64,000 nt of DNA, taken from Uloborus plumipes (taxonomy: Eukaryota; Arthropoda; Arachnida; Araneae; Uloboridae). How positions within the stretch are numbered: the first letter of the stretch is position 1; each line of letters starts with the position of its first letter. Position numbers and translations under genes: made by a program. The notes beneath the pieces were generated by a model. The model searched no databases. It was not told the origin of the DNA and was given only the letters and a program-made list of their open reading frames with translations. Positions 52,721-64,000 of the stretch are shown piece by piece. The DNA lies in NCBI GenBank assembly GCA_038373865.1, contig JAXGGA010002936.1, forward strand, positions 47,831 through 111,830, read 5' to 3'.

Positions 52721-53329
52721 TACTAGTATAAAAAATTGATTAAAAAGAAATATTTTAAAATTGTGCAAAATTATAAAATGGTGCAGAGATATTCACTGTC
52801 ATCCCTCTACTTATTCTTAACTGATAATTATCCGCACGTTTTTCCTTTGTTAATTTATCCATTCTTCATAAGTGTCAACTACCAGTGCAATGTCAACTAC
52901 TAGTGCAATTTCGACCATTTGTATGAGTTTCAACCACTGCTGGTTTTACCTTACTAGCTGACAATGCTGAAATGAGGAGTGCACGATGGTATGTAGCACT
53001 GTAGCACCCAGACAGCAAAAGTGATACAGCTCAAAAACTTGAAAAAACATTATAATTAATGACCTGACAGCTAAATTTGAGGCTCCTTCTTGTCACAAAA
53101 TTCACATAAAGTTGTATCCCTACTGGTGCGTGGCGATGTACAAACAATAAAACTAATTAACACATCATTATAACTTGCCAAATAAGAAGAAACTTTTTTG
53201 CACTTTAAATATACACTGTTAAATTCGAATACAAAAATCAAGCTGTTATACATATCACCATGAATGTTTTGCACGTATTGTAGTAACAGTATGAAATACA
53301 ACGTTCATTAAGCACAGTTCGTAATTAAT

Positions 53330-53560
53330 TTCGTCGGCCACCTTGTCTAGTGATCAGAGACGTCTGATTGTAATGAGGTGGCCCAGGCTCTAATCTCGGC
53401 TTGGGCACGGACGTACTTTCTCTATCCTGTCATTGTCCTTTCTGTGTGTGGAAGTGTATTATGAATGGCCTGCCCTATAAACGGGTTCTTATGGCATGGG
53501 TGTTGAGCTAAAACGGTCTTCCACATTAATGGATATACTAAGTGACCCGTGCGGAATTCC

Positions 53561-53604
<44 letters not shown>
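53330..53604 (+). mobile_element. SINE family B with a 42-nt poly(A)
   Basis: The head GTCGGCCACCTTGTCTAGTG continues with ATCAGAGACG and CGGCTTGGGCACGGACGTAC. The tail carries GAGCTAAAACGGTCTTCCAC, nearly identical to the tail of the long family A copies. It ends in 42 uninterrupted A residues (53563-53604), which suggests a young retroposition or a slippage-expanded tail. Confidence 0.75.
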
Positions 53605-53607
<3 letters not shown>

Positions 53608-54280
53608 CTAAACTTAAAATTTAATACGATTATTTTTATTGGCTTCATTTGCACAACATCGCCATCTACTGCCGTCGTTCTGACAACTTTTCAAAGAGAT
53701 CAAAGACACGTTCACTTTTACAACTACTACAAAAGTGATACCCTATATTAAAATCAAATACCCAAGGCTACTACTAAACTAAATACTAACGTTATCGCAA
53801 AACTACCATAGTATTTTGAAACAATAAAAGTTACAATTAAGGTTTACCGAGCTAAGCCTTGGCTTGAAATGTCGCATTTAAAATTGATTTGAGCAACAAT
53901 GTAACGATTTTAACAGTTGAGCAAAAAATTTAACTTTTTCAAACTTCAATCGCTTATAAGTCGCTTAAACGTGGATTTTCGAGATTTTCGTTACGCGGCG
54001 CTAGCGGAGAAACGTTCTAAAGAACGCATTTTTTTTAATCTTTCGAATGAAATCAAAATGGAGACGATACGACAATTATTTCGCTAGATAGAGTCAATTT
54101 TGTGCCCAAAAATTGAAGTTCGAATAAAAAACGAACCGACACTTTTTAGAGGGTGGGTCTAATTTTCGTCAATAGCCCGCGGGATAAGCTTCAAAATCAT
54201 AAATTTTCTTGCAATTCGATAAAGAAATGAGCGAGTTTCGACCGGGTATAGGATTCGGCTTAGAGAAATAATATATGGAG

Positions 54281-54378
54281 ATGGTGCTCGTAAAAACGGA
54301 AGCCGTACCTATCCTAGAGTAGATTTCATCTACTCGCGCTTGGATACCCGAGTGGAATTTGAAACAACAAAAACGCAA
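54281..54378 (+). mobile_element. SINE 3' tail, 5' truncated
   Basis: Only the shared SINE tail is present: TGGTGCTCGTAAAAACGGAA, GCCGTACCTATCCTAGAG and ACCCGAGTGG...GAAACAACAA. 5' truncation is typical of target-primed reverse transcription. Confidence 0.7.
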
Positions 54379-54590
54379 TTGATTGCAGATACGTGCTTCG
54401 GACACTTTTTTCAATGCAAAAAGTATGAGTATCTTAGATGTAAAGTCATCCAAGACAAGATAATCAAAGATGACACTTTTTGCATATACGTGAGTTGCGT
54501 CACTTCTGTTACCAGGAAGTGACATAGTGCGTTTTTGAGATCTTCTGGTAAACAATTTGCATTTCTGGAAAACAATGTGTGAATATTTGT

Positions 54591-54850
54591 GGAGACAAAT
54601 ACAACGTTAAGGAGGCACAAATAAGCAAAGATACTGCAGATACGTGTTTCGGGGCTACAAGGAACCCCTTTTTCAATGCAAGAAGTGTGAGCTTTAGGAT
54701 GAAGAATCATTCAATAAAAGCTTTTTATCGGATGATTCTTCATCCTAAAGCTCATACTTCTTGCATTGATAAAGGGGTTCCTTGTAGCCCCGAAACACGT
54801 GTCTGCAGTATCCCTGCTTATTTGTGCCTTCTTAACGTTGTATTTTTCTC
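54591..54850. mobile_element. Hairpin element, 120-bp arms
   Basis: The left arm (54591-54710: GGAGACAAATACAACGTTAA ... GATGAAGAATCAT) and the right arm (54732-54850) are inverted copies at about 93% identity, with a 21-base loop. A diverged relative of the CAGATACGTGTTTCGG / CAATGCAAGAAGT part lies just upstream (54384-54430), so this is a small local family. Confidence 0.8.
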
Positions 54851-55017
54851 TACATCAACAGCACAAAGATATTTAAACTTTAATGTATGAATAGCTGAAC
54901 AATTTCCAACTTAAAGGAGGGAATGCAACACAACATATCGCATGCTCTTCAAAATAATGTGTGCATTCTTTCTATCACTTTTTGAATTGAAATATTTGAC
55001 AAAATATAAATGCATAC

Positions 55018-55107
55018 CTTCTTCTGGGGAATTCGTTTCTTCCGAATTGCTGTGGCCGACATGGATTGTTGTTGATCCAGTACTCGTGGAATCAGTTGAC
55101 CAGGAAT
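55018..55107 (-). CDS. Candidate upstream CAP exon, 90 nt
   Basis: Acceptor TTTTTAG, donor GAAG|GTATGC, phase 1 in and out. It encodes SWSTDSTSTGSTTIHVGHSN followed by SEETNSPEE. The phase-1 end with a G makes a valine codon with exon 2 (…EE-VWSPG), the same residue that exon 1 gives. The serine/threonine-rich acidic peptide fits the disordered N-terminus of an adaptor but has no recognised motif. The splice sites and higher G+C make it the best of the upstream exon candidates. Confidence 0.62.
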
Positions 55108-55480
55108 CTAAAAAGACACCAGACAATATTCAGTGCTTATCAATTTCTATAGGCAATAAGTTTTCAGACATACTGTCCGTCCATGAAAAGCGACAAATAC
55201 TAAAAGTTCGAAACAGTATTTTTACAATTAATTATGAAAAAATCGATTAGGATTTCAATATTTTTAACTTAAAAATATCCATATTTAGATATATTTCTTT
55301 CAAAAAACGTGAAGAAATAAAAGTTTTCTTAAAATTAGAAATTTTGTCGCTTGGGTGGTTTCTGAAATAAACAATTCAATTGAACAATGGTTTTATTGGA
55401 ATTCCAAGACGCAACTATTTTTTCGGCCCAATTTTCCGCAACGCATTAGCAATTAACTTTTGGCAACCGAGAACAAATAC

Positions 55481-55537
55481 CTGACGTGATGTGAGTGCCG
55501 TCACACCTGTCTTTGATGAATATTCTAAGACAGGTGG
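55481..55537 (-). CDS. Possible 57-nt cassette exon
   Basis: Acceptor TCCTGCAG, donor CAG|GTATTT, 57 nt. Two of three frames are open. Phase 0 gives PPVLEYSSKTGVTALTSRQ, which reads more like protein. The phase-1 frame required between 57963-58078 and 55018-55107 gives TTCLRIFIKDRCDGTHITS. Either it is an optional exon in the upstream chain, or it belongs to a phase-0 transcript not otherwise visible. It could also be a chance splice-site pair. Confidence 0.4.
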
Positions 55538-55842
55538 CTGCAGGAGAAAAAAAGAAGAAACAAGGCATATCGTTTTAATGAGGAAAAGTTCTATATGGAA
55601 GCGCAAAACTGGAAAGTACATGGAAAGCAGACACGAAATTGGATAAAACTACTTCAACAAACAGTCTAAGCAGCTTGAAACTTAATCTATAGATACTTCG
55701 TGTTTTTTACAGACAATATACCATTGTATTCGAAAACAAACAAAAAAAAAAAAGAAAAAAGTAAATAAAAAAGGTTGGACGGAATACAGACACATGTATT
55801 AAACAACAATAACAATAATAATAATAGTAATAGTAATAGTAA

Positions 55843-56160
55843 TCTATATACATAAAAATGGATGTATGTATATAGATTTATTTATTTGTATGTTTGTTCC
55901 TTATACAAATCCAGTTTTCGTTAGATTTTCATCAAATTTGGCACAGGGGTTCCTTGATGCACTAGAATTAAAATAGGCAGGGTTTTGAAATAAAAAAAAA
56001 AATCAAACAAGCTCAATTCAAATTTTTTGTCTCAAAAGGGCCATTTTATTTCAATTTTGAATTTTTTGAGTAATAGAGACCAGCCTTTACGCATACAAAT
56101 TAATAAAATAAAACACATTTAAATATGAGTATTTTCGGATATAATATTAGTAATAATTTC
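55843..56160 (+). mobile_element. Helitron-like 5' fragment
   Basis: It starts TCTATATACATAAAAATGGA and continues TTGTTCCTTATACAAATCCA, TTTGGCACAGGGGTTCCTTG and TTTGTCTCAAAAGGGCC in the same order as the complete element at 63250. The CTAG-type 3' end is missing. Preceded by an (AAT/AGT)n run. Confidence 0.65.
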
Positions 56161-56567
56161 AAGTAGTAGGAATATAATAAGGAATATAATAATAGAGTCA
56201 AAGGAGTGACCTTGGAACGCTTTTCTGCATGTGCAGAAAAAATGCATACGATACAAAATATACGAGATATGTAGGTTAAAAAAACCTTTTTTAATGCATG
56301 AATAAGGAAATGAAAATGAACTCTGGGCATTTCTGGCCTCCAGGGGTGCCTCCCCCCTCCCAAGCTCAATGGCGCCCAAAGAAAACTTTTCACAACCCCC
56401 TCGTTTTGTTTTATTTTTTACTCCTCTTTTTTATTTTATTTATTTTTTAAAACATGATTTGCTTATTTTTTTAAATTATAACTATTATTTTTTTACATAT
56501 TATTAATTTTTTAAAAGTACTAATTATGCGCAGAATAGAATCGTTTTTCTCCCTTCCAGACATTCCA

Positions 56568-56569
<2 letters not shown>

Positions 56570-56635
<66 letters not shown>
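56570..56635. repeat. (CA)n microsatellite, 33 units
   Basis: A perfect CA repeat of 66 bp. It is followed by a 56640-56840 stretch of AATAA/TTTAAAT repeats (TAATTTAAATAAA units about 30 bp apart). Confidence 0.97.
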
Positions 56636-56637
<2 letters not shown>

Positions 56638-57962
56638 TAAATAAGTAAAAAAATAATAATAAAGAAATAAAAGAAATAATTTAAATCAAAAAAATTAATG
56701 AGTGATTTAAATAAAAAAATAATTAATGAATAATTTAAATTTAAAAATAATTAATAAGTAATTTAAATTAAATAAAATCAGTAAATAATTTAAATTAGAA
56801 AAAAATAATTAACAAATAATTTAAATAAATAAATAAATTCGTTTAAAAAAATCCCTCCAAAAATTTTGATGGCTCAACTTGCGCCATAATCCCCCCCCCC
56901 CCCTCCGTGAGCACCCCCACTGGCCTCAATGCGATTATATCAAAAAAGAATCTTAGTGCTCAAGCGAAAAAAATTACAAGTAACGTTGTGTTGTTCCAAG
57001 ATCGCTATTCGGTAGCTTTCCATGGAATTTTGTCATAAAACCAATAATGGCACTATTTTGACGGCAGTAGAATTTTCCTATTTTGGGAAGAAGAAATCAT
57101 TTTTGTAAAGGATGTGATTTACGTCACATTCTTGAAAGAACACTTCAGACAATTTGTTCGATGAAGTGCGCTTTAATTTCCTGATGGGTAGTTTTCGATT
57201 TGGGTCACATTTTTCATGTTCAATGGCTCATTTCTGCATAACATTAGTGACATTTTCATAAAACATTCTTCCACTGTTACTTTAATATGCAGTAAATATA
57301 GAAATATTTTTTACTGTGTAATGAAAAAAATTGCAAATATCTGTAAAAAAGCAGTCGAAAACTTTGACAAAGTGTATAAAAGCACAAATAAAACCATTTA
57401 AAAAGAGCTTTTAATCACTTTTAAGTGTTTTTATTTGTACTTTAAAAAACGTTGTCTAATTTTACTTAGGGCCAGAAATGTTTTTTTCGAATTAACAGGA
57501 TTATTTCCTGGGAGGTGCTAAGTGCCCCTCCTTCGGAAAGTTTTCGAATTTGAAGTCCTAAAGAAAAAACTGCAGTCGTTTTTGGTGAAATTAAAAAGGG
57601 GATTGGGGGCTATGTCTTGGCAAATTTCCAAAAATCAAACGAATTTCAAAGAGTTTGGTTTAGTCAAGAGAGGTCCTCTTGATGCTTCTGGGAGGGGCTT
57701 AAGTCCCTTAACCCCCCCCCCCTGGGTGCGCCATCGTAGCCCCATTTTAAAAAAATGGCATGTGTTAAGAAATTTCTAGCTTCAAATTCGATTTCAGCAC
57801 GCTAAATACAGCCCTATAAACATTCAAACTTCGGAGGTCACAATTTCAACGCAAGCTAGTGTTACATATTCGAATAGAAGATGAAATATCTATCTCATAC
57901 TATGTAACTTCAGTTCCAACTAATAAAAGAAAGAAAAGAAAAAAAAGAAAATCATTACTAAC

Positions 57963-58078
57963 TTGGATTATTGGCGTCATCTTCTGCATTTGCAAATGGT
58001 GAGCTAAAGCCATCACTCCGAGAAATATCACAATCGTCAACGGGATGCATACCATTCATTTCTTTGCCAGGTGTACAC
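57963..58078 (-). CDS. Candidate upstream CAP exon, possible start MNGMHP
   Basis: The exon lies between a CCCTGTAG acceptor and a CCAA|GTTAGT donor. Only one frame is open, reading CTPGKEMNGMHPVDDCDISR and SDGFSSPFANAEDDANNP. It ends in phase 1. An ATG at 58059 could be the start if the preceding exon is untranslated. It joins in phase to 55018-55107 (giving ...NNPN-SWST...) and from there to exon 2. The peptide is acidic and unstructured and I do not recognise it. Its raised G+C relative to the flanks supports a real exon. It could alternatively belong to a separate neighbouring gene. Confidence 0.6.
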
Positions 58079-58355
58079 CTACAGGGAAGAAAGGGCATCA
58101 CTGTTATTTCTAATAATTTAGAGTCTCATAAGTCATAAGCCCTGGGAAAATACGAAAATATTCACTCTGATATTAATTTTGGGTTCTTTTATTCTTGTGG
58201 CAGAAACAATGTGAACTTCGTATAATCGCACAATGGGATGTTGAAGGATTTATGATTTGCTTTCTTTGCCGAAGAAGACTTTATATAATAGAACTTATAT
58301 TTTGCACAGAATGTTGAAACAGAAGATTTTAAGTAAGAAGCAATTATTTTGGAAG

Positions 58356-58386
<31 letters not shown>

Positions 58387-61300
58387 CAATTTGACCACAC
58401 TATTTTTAGGTTAGCCTTATATTAAATAATCCCCTCTTTTTTTTAATAACGCATAAAACACATAATAGTGGGAAAATGAGAAAAAGTAGAAAACTTGATT
58501 TTTTACGAGTTAAAATGAGGTCCAGTAATGATATTTCAGAACAAAACTAAAAACGTGTTAAATGTTTAAATATATATGACGTCTATATTATTTTTCTGTC
58601 TTAGAAATATGTGAAAAAGTATTTTAAAAGTCTTTCTGCTTTCTAACTGCCGGTAAACTTTTTAAGTTCAAAACCCAGAAAAATATTCATTGGTCAAACT
58701 ATCATTTAGTAGTTAATGTGGTTTTATAATTTGAATTCTAATTTTTAAGGCTTTTATTTCTTTATTTCTTTTTAATCATTGGCAAATCGAGATTTTAAGC
58801 AAGAAGTTATTTTTCTTGTGCTATAAAAAGTTTGGTACAGGCATTTACATACATTAGTGCACGTATCGCACAGAATGAAGGGGGCACATTTTTAATGCTA
58901 ATCCAATTTAAAAAGTGCCATTCTAGGTGTGCGATACGAACAGCTCTCTAGAATGATGCCATTTTAAACACCAAACTTTTCGACTTTTCACCAAGGGTGC
59001 AGTTGGCGTTTATAAAGATATTCAAGAAATGTATTTTGATTAAATTGCAACAGTTCACAAAACTTCATTTACTTCAAGGATATTGAGGGTTAAAATTTTT
59101 AATTTGACAAATCTTATGAATGCATTTTTTTTCTGAGTTTTCTTTTGATTTGGATCACGAATCAATTAATTAATTAATAGATACTTCATTAAATTTGATA
59201 TCTAAAATTAAAACAAAAACGAAACAAATGTACTAAAAATATTTAAGTAATGAAAAATGTTTAAAATACTCCTCAATTTACGAGAAATGTATCATCACGT
59301 TGTGGAGCAGCGTAGTTTATATTAGATGAATACAAAAAGAGAGCATGGATTCATCTTCCTAAACGTGTAACATGTGAAACACAATAGAGAGCCCACGTGA
59401 TATAAAACAATGACACACACACATATTTCATTTCTAATGAGCTAGTTGACTGAAAAAATACGCTGCTCTTTCGTCGCGGGTCACCTCGTAGCTCTTTGAT
59501 TTATTAGCCAGCAAGCTTTTCAAAAAGTAGGGCCGTGGTAAAGCGTCGGACTCGTAACCGAAGGATCCCGGGTTCTATCCTAGCCAATCAAAGATCCACC
59601 GTCGTTTCTAATGGTGGCTGGGCAACGTAAAATAAGGGTCGTGGTCACAAAGTCCTCCAAATGAAATGATACCTCTGTGAGTTCTAGACCAAGGGTTTGA
59701 TCGGCCCTTGGTCTGGATCAAAAGAACAGAGCGCTATGAGCTAAAACGGACTTCCACCTTTATGGTGCTCGTTTAAAACGGAAGCCGTACTTATTCCGCC
59801 TTAATGCGGGTAGATGTGTCTACTCAGGCTCTGGTTCAAAAGTGGTTTCAGAAACAACAACAACAAACAAATATTAACCTGTCCAAACCAGGACTGTGGA
59901 GTCGGAGGGAAAATAACCGACACGGGACTATTCAGGAACTTTTACATCCTTGACTCCGACCCCTTTCCCCCTAAATCAGTTCGATTCCTAACTCCGACTC
60001 TGATTCCGTGGACCTGATAGATTTGTGGACTCGGAGGTAAAATGACAAAATACGGCTGTTCAAAACTTTAAAGCTTTCAACTCCCGGTTATATAGCTCGG
60101 TGTATTACTCTCGGTAAAAAAAAAAAAAAAAAATCTGCGAAAAATCATTTGTTATGAAATTCGTTTCAGAAAAGATGTGAAGCAATTGAGTAGTGACGTT
60201 TCAGAAGTTGCTTTATCTGTTCGAACAAATTTTACATTAATAGAAAAAAAAACTGATTTTTTTTTGTGAATGTAATTTTATAAAATATTTGGGTTTTTTT
60301 TACACAAATAAATTTTATTTAAAAATAGTAATAAAATAAAATTCATTTTGCTTTTCCTCTATTTTCGAAGTTGCTAAAATTTTATCAAAGACACAAAGCA
60401 TATAAAAATGCTCGACTAAATGTTTGAGGCTATATTTTAGATTTTCAACATGAGAAAATCATACCTCGCGAAATTTTTCCCTTTTGTGACTTGCATTTAA
60501 ATTTTTACTAACTAAAATTCATTACTGAAATTTGTACAATGTTAAGAAGAATAACCTAAAGCATTTCAAAAAAAAAATTATTTTTTTGGGATATTTAATA
60601 AATTTCATTATATTTGTTAGCTAATATAGCATTCTTAAACTTTATTCTCAAAGACATTACTATGATCTATCACCACACCACTGATAATTATACAATTGGA
60701 TATTAAAGAGAAACATTTGAGGTAATAGCATGCGTGTTTTTGAATTTAAAAAAATAAATAAATAAATTAAGAAACGTAAAGAAACAAAGCAAAAAACATA
60801 TCCTCTGAATCTGAAAATCGTCGGTCTATATTGTTGATGCACAACATTTCTTATTTTTTTTTAAATACCCAATAAATTTCTTTTAACAATAAATCGCGAT
60901 GAACAAAACCTCATCATATTGGCATAGTTTCATGTTTTCGAATTAAAAACGAATGTAAAACCCAAAACAAAACAATGCGTAATACTTATCCTACCATTTT
61001 GGAAATTTTGGTGAAGATTGTCTTTTGTTCGGCTATTATCATCATTATCCAATAACTTATCTTTCACAATCAACCATGATAGACAAAAAATCATCACAAT
61101 TGACAACTTAGACAAGTAATTAGCTTCAATGGAATAACGAGGAATCGATTCAATATATTTTTCTTAAGTTTAATAAATATTTCAAAGTTTGAAAACTATT
61201 ACTAAATTTACCCTCCGTTGTTAGGTGATATATGGCATTCACAAAGATGATGTCATTACTGATAATTAGATAATTAACCGATAAAGAGAAGCATTTAAAC

Positions 61301-61798
61301 AAACAGCATATATGCTTCTGAATTAAAAACAAGAGTAAAAACAGCACAATACATATCCTGTTAATTTGGAAAATTTCGGTCAAGATTGTCTTTCGCCCGC
61401 CTATTATCATCATTATCCAACAACTTATAATTCACAATCAATCACGATAGACAAAAAATCATCACAATTGACAATTCGGACCGTCCTTCAATGGAATTAC
61501 GGTTAAATCTACTCAATATTTTTTTTTCAATTCAATAAATTGTTCAATGTTTGTAAATTGTTATTAAATTTTACTATTCGTTGTTAGATAACACATGGCA
61601 TTCTCAAAGATGATGTCACCACTGATAATTACATAATTAAGCGATAAAGAGAAGCATTTAAACAAACAGCATACACGTTGTTGAATTAAAACGAATGTCA
61701 CAAAAAAAAAAAATCATAATACATATCCTGTTAATTTGGAAATTTTCGGTCAAGATTGTCTTTTGCACGCCTATTATCATCATTATCCAACAACTTAC
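58079..61798 (-). other. Interval between upstream exon candidates
   Basis: It holds an A-run of about 28 (58360-58386), SINE copy 4 (59532-59870) with a following CTCCGACTC-type repeat (59890-60030), and the 365-bp tandem array. No additional exon fits by phase and splice sites. The rest is AT-rich and featureless. Confidence 0.6.
59532..59870 (+). mobile_element. tRNA-derived SINE, family A, copy 4 (long form)
   Basis: It begins GGGCCGTGGTAAAGCGTCGG with a small deletion in the A-box region. Box B is GGGTTCTATCCTAGCC. The long tail ends GTGGTTTCAGAAACAACAAC(AAC)n. No clear target duplication is visible. Confidence 0.8.
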
Positions 61799-61870
61799 CT
61801 TTCACAATCAATCACGATAGACAAAAACTCATCACAGCAGACAACTCGGACCGTCCTTCAATGGAACTAG
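60627..61870. repeat. Diverged tandem repeat of about 365 bp, about four copies
   Basis: The unit ACATATCCTGTTAATTTGGA ... GGTCAAGATTGTCTTT ... CTATTATCATCATTATCCAA ... TTCACAATCAATCACGATAG recurs at about 60990, 61352 and 61723. A more diverged copy is at 60799. A second landmark, TGGCATTC...AAAGATGATGTC...ACTGATAATTA, recurs at 60630, 61230 and 61592. The last copy contains a consensus GTAAGT donor (61799); the earlier copies have the same place mutated. Confidence 0.82.
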
Positions 61871-62160
61871 GATTGGCAAACGGTGACATTACATGCAAAA
61901 GAAGTGGATGTCGTGATTCATGGACACCAGTGGCCAACCCAAGAGTCCGACACTTGTCATCGCCAGCAGTTAAGTACAATAGAACTCAGGCGTCCAGTGT
62001 TGAGGGGTGCTTCCTTCCTGTAATCTGCAGAAACACCGGATTTGGCCCTATTCTGTCTACACTTTATTTTGTTGCTGATTTGAGTTTAATTCATCGGTTG
62101 GTCAAAGAGAGAATGAGCCAGTCTTGGTTGAGCGGCCATGGCTTCCAGTTCAATGTTTGA
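61799..62160 (-). promoter_or_regulatory. Possible untranslated first exon or promoter region
   Basis: A block of clearly higher G+C than its flanks ends at a consensus AAAG|GTAAGT donor at 61799. No frame runs from an ATG into the donor; short upstream frames such as MAAQPRLAHSLFDQPMN stop early. It is therefore best read as a 5' untranslated exon leading to 57963-58078, where an ATG follows. The 5' limit is not visible; 62160 is simply where the composition changes. The plus strand carries a 134-codon open frame here that I think is incidental. Confidence 0.35.
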
Positions 62161-62770
62161 TTATATTATGATAAAAAGTTTCTTTTTGAAAAGCTTTTAT
62201 TGTTGTGATGAGCAAAGCAACCGCATCGGAATGGATTAAAAAAGCGTTTTGGCATAAATTAAACTTGAACTTCAACCTACTGAATCAAATATGAAAGCAA
62301 TAGATCTCCTTTTGAAAGAGTAAGCGTATAACTAAAGCTAACTATTCACCACATTGAAGTATTGCAAACAAAGTTCAATGCAGATTTTAACTCGACATTT
62401 GACTAGAACAAGATGAGTCAACTATCTTGTGTACCAACATTGATTTTCTAACGACAGCTATAGTTCACGTCGAACGAATTTACTTCATAATCCATTGAAA
62501 AAAGAAAAATTAGGACTGTTAAGGTCTAGAATTGTCGAAATAGATTTACATTGTGAAGCGGCGTTCTTCATTACTAATGCTGTCTTTCATAACTGATTAC
62601 TACTAGTCCGCATGTACTTGGTGCTCACCTTGTGCAATCGTTTTCGCAATTGTATAGCAATTATACTGTCTTAATACTTTGACGGAAAACATCCTCTAAA
62701 AATTTATCGTCTAAGAACTTCTCTAGAATTCAAAAATACCGGTAAACTTGAGTAAAAATTTAATTAAGTA

Positions 62771-62940
62771 CACTGCAAAAAATAAAGTTGTTTTTACAGC
62801 ATAATACTGGCAGCAGAGGTTCCGGTTTAAAACTGTAAAATGCACTGTAATAAACTGCAAAATTAATAATTTAACCGTTTAATACTGTAAAGCAGCAATT
62901 TTAGTTTATTACCACAAAATTAGCTGTATTACACAGGCCT
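62771..62940. mobile_element. MITE family CACTGTAAAAAATGAA, copy 5 (3' truncated)
   Basis: It begins CACTGCAAAAAATAAAG and carries ATACTGGCAGCAGAGGTTCC and the TTTACAG-type alternation. It stops at GCTGTATTACAC without the right terminal repeat, just before an A-run. Confidence 0.7.
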
Positions 62941-63249
62941 ATAAAAAAAAAAAAAAAATTTTGGTGCCTAGGATTTTTGAGCTGATTTTAACTATATTTT
63001 TGTTGCTGAATCTGAATATGCAAGCAGTTTTTCTGTATCAGCTCTAGATTTTTAGATAAATTCACTGATCTATCAATGCTTTTTTCTATGTAATACGCTC
63101 AAGTATGAGTGTTGTAAAATGTATACAGGGACAGATTCTTGTATATTTTACATATTGTCTGTCTCATTTTGAAACCAATTTAATTTAAAATAATAATAAT
63201 TATGAAATAACTAATTATTATTTAAAAAAATAATTATTATTTTAATTTA

Positions 63250-63713
63250 TCTATATGTATAAAAATAAATACATATATATTTGTTTGTTCCTTATACAAA
63301 TCCACAGTTTTTGTCAGATTTTTATCAAACTTGGCACAGAGGTTCCTTGGTGCATTAGAATTTACATAGGTGGGGTTTTGAAACATTTAAAAACTCCAAA
63401 AAGCTTAAAATTCAAATTTTTTGTCTCAAAATGGCCCTTTTCTTTTAATTTTGAATAGATAGAGTAATAGAGATATAAGCCTTCAAAAATACAAATTGAA
63501 AACACTTAACACATTTAAATACGAGTATTTTCCGACAAAGAGTACGATTAACAATGAATTATCAATTCAAAGCTCACCTTTTTCATTTTAACATGAAATA
63601 AGTAAAAAACAATTACTGTTACAATTATTTGCATTCAACACTATTTGAACCACTATCAAGAACCACTATGTTGTATTAATAAGCACCCGGGCAACGCCGG
63701 GTAATAACCCTAG
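63250..63713 (+). mobile_element. Non-autonomous Helitron
   Basis: It starts TCTATATGTATAAAAATAAA and ends with the GC hairpin CCCGGGCAACGCCGGG (63685-63700), then TAATAACCCTAG at 63702-63713. TC at the 5' end, a hairpin about 10 bp before CTAG and insertion between T/A and T without duplication are Helitron hallmarks. At 464 bp it has no Rep-helicase. Confidence 0.85.
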
Positions 63714-64000
63714 TTTATTATAAAAGGAAGCCTAACAATATAAGATATATAACTGACTGGTTGACATTGGTTGTTCCTTGTTTCTTGTGCATCTGGGATA
63801 GCAGAGACAAAACGCAACACTGGGTTAGAAAAGAGTGGCCTAGGACTAGGACAGCAAACATATCAAGCTGGGTCTAATGAAGCAGTTTGTAAAGGCTCTT
63901 GATAAGAATGAATCATGTTTTGCACATATAGGGGTAAAAATGCTTCAGCTGAGTATGGAAAAAATTAAAGCAGAAATATTTAATAGCCCACAAATAAGAC

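Larger units (their letters stand above)
55538..57962 (-). other. Interval between upstream exon candidates
   Basis: It contains the Helitron fragment, the CA microsatellite with AAT-rich satellite-like sequence, and two stretches (56320-56400, 57480-57780) with CCCCTCC/CCCCCCC runs typical of other repeats in this window. I see no gene here. Confidence 0.55.
62161..64000. other. Right-hand flank
   Basis: Only a truncated MITE (62771-62940) and the Helitron (63250-63713) are identifiable. No open frame longer than about 70 codons and no recognised motif are present. Confidence 0.6.

Noticed and set aside
61756..62160. 134-codon plus-strand frame
   Set aside because: It runs across a tandem repeat into the GC-rich block, with no motif. 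The minus-strand donor at 61799 gives a better explanation.

Overview
This is an intron-rich, AT-rich piece of eukaryotic nuclear DNA, most likely from an arthropod and perhaps a spider or other arachnid. I cannot name the species. The evidence is GT-AG introns of 0.1 to about 7 kb, tRNA-derived SINEs with target-site duplications, many small inverted-repeat transposons, a Helitron end, and one recognisable animal gene. I see no operons, prokaryotic promoters or CRISPR arrays.

One gene explains the coding content. On the minus strand, fifteen exons from 38452 down to 57 join with every splice phase matching. They give 1839 residues of a CAP / sorbin-and-SH3-domain (SORBS, ponsin-vinexin family) adaptor. 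The N-terminal exons (38.5-28.5 kb) carry short conserved motifs. The sorbin-homology (SoHo) region is spread over exons at 25.6-22.7 kb. A 36-nt microexon sits at 17.95 kb. One 3.9-kb exon (6527-10429) encodes about 1300 residues of low-complexity linker. Two further exons (4757-4872 and 57-148) match the conserved segment before the SH3 domains, so the SH3 exons should lie beyond the left edge. Family members link vinculin, actin and Cbl signalling at cell-matrix adhesions and muscle attachments.

Upstream (38-62 kb) there are candidate alternative 5' exons. One is a possible first coding exon at 42754-42814. Another route runs through 57963-58078 and 55018-55107, with a possible untranslated exon ending at 61799. 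Each enters exon 2 in the same phase as the main first exon, which suggests several promoters sharing one body.

The introns and 5' flank are a dense layer of mobile DNA: a MITE family ending in CACTGTAAAAAATGAA, piggyBac-like (TTAA), Harbinger-like (TAA), pogo-like (TA) and Mutator-like (10-bp duplication) MITEs, decayed pogo-like and Tc1-like transposases, two SINE families that share a 3' tail, a Helitron, a 1.7-kb near-perfect palindrome, a CATCGATG-rich element nested in another MITE, and several tandem arrays. Exon coordinates come from reading splice sites and phases by eye, without transcript data.
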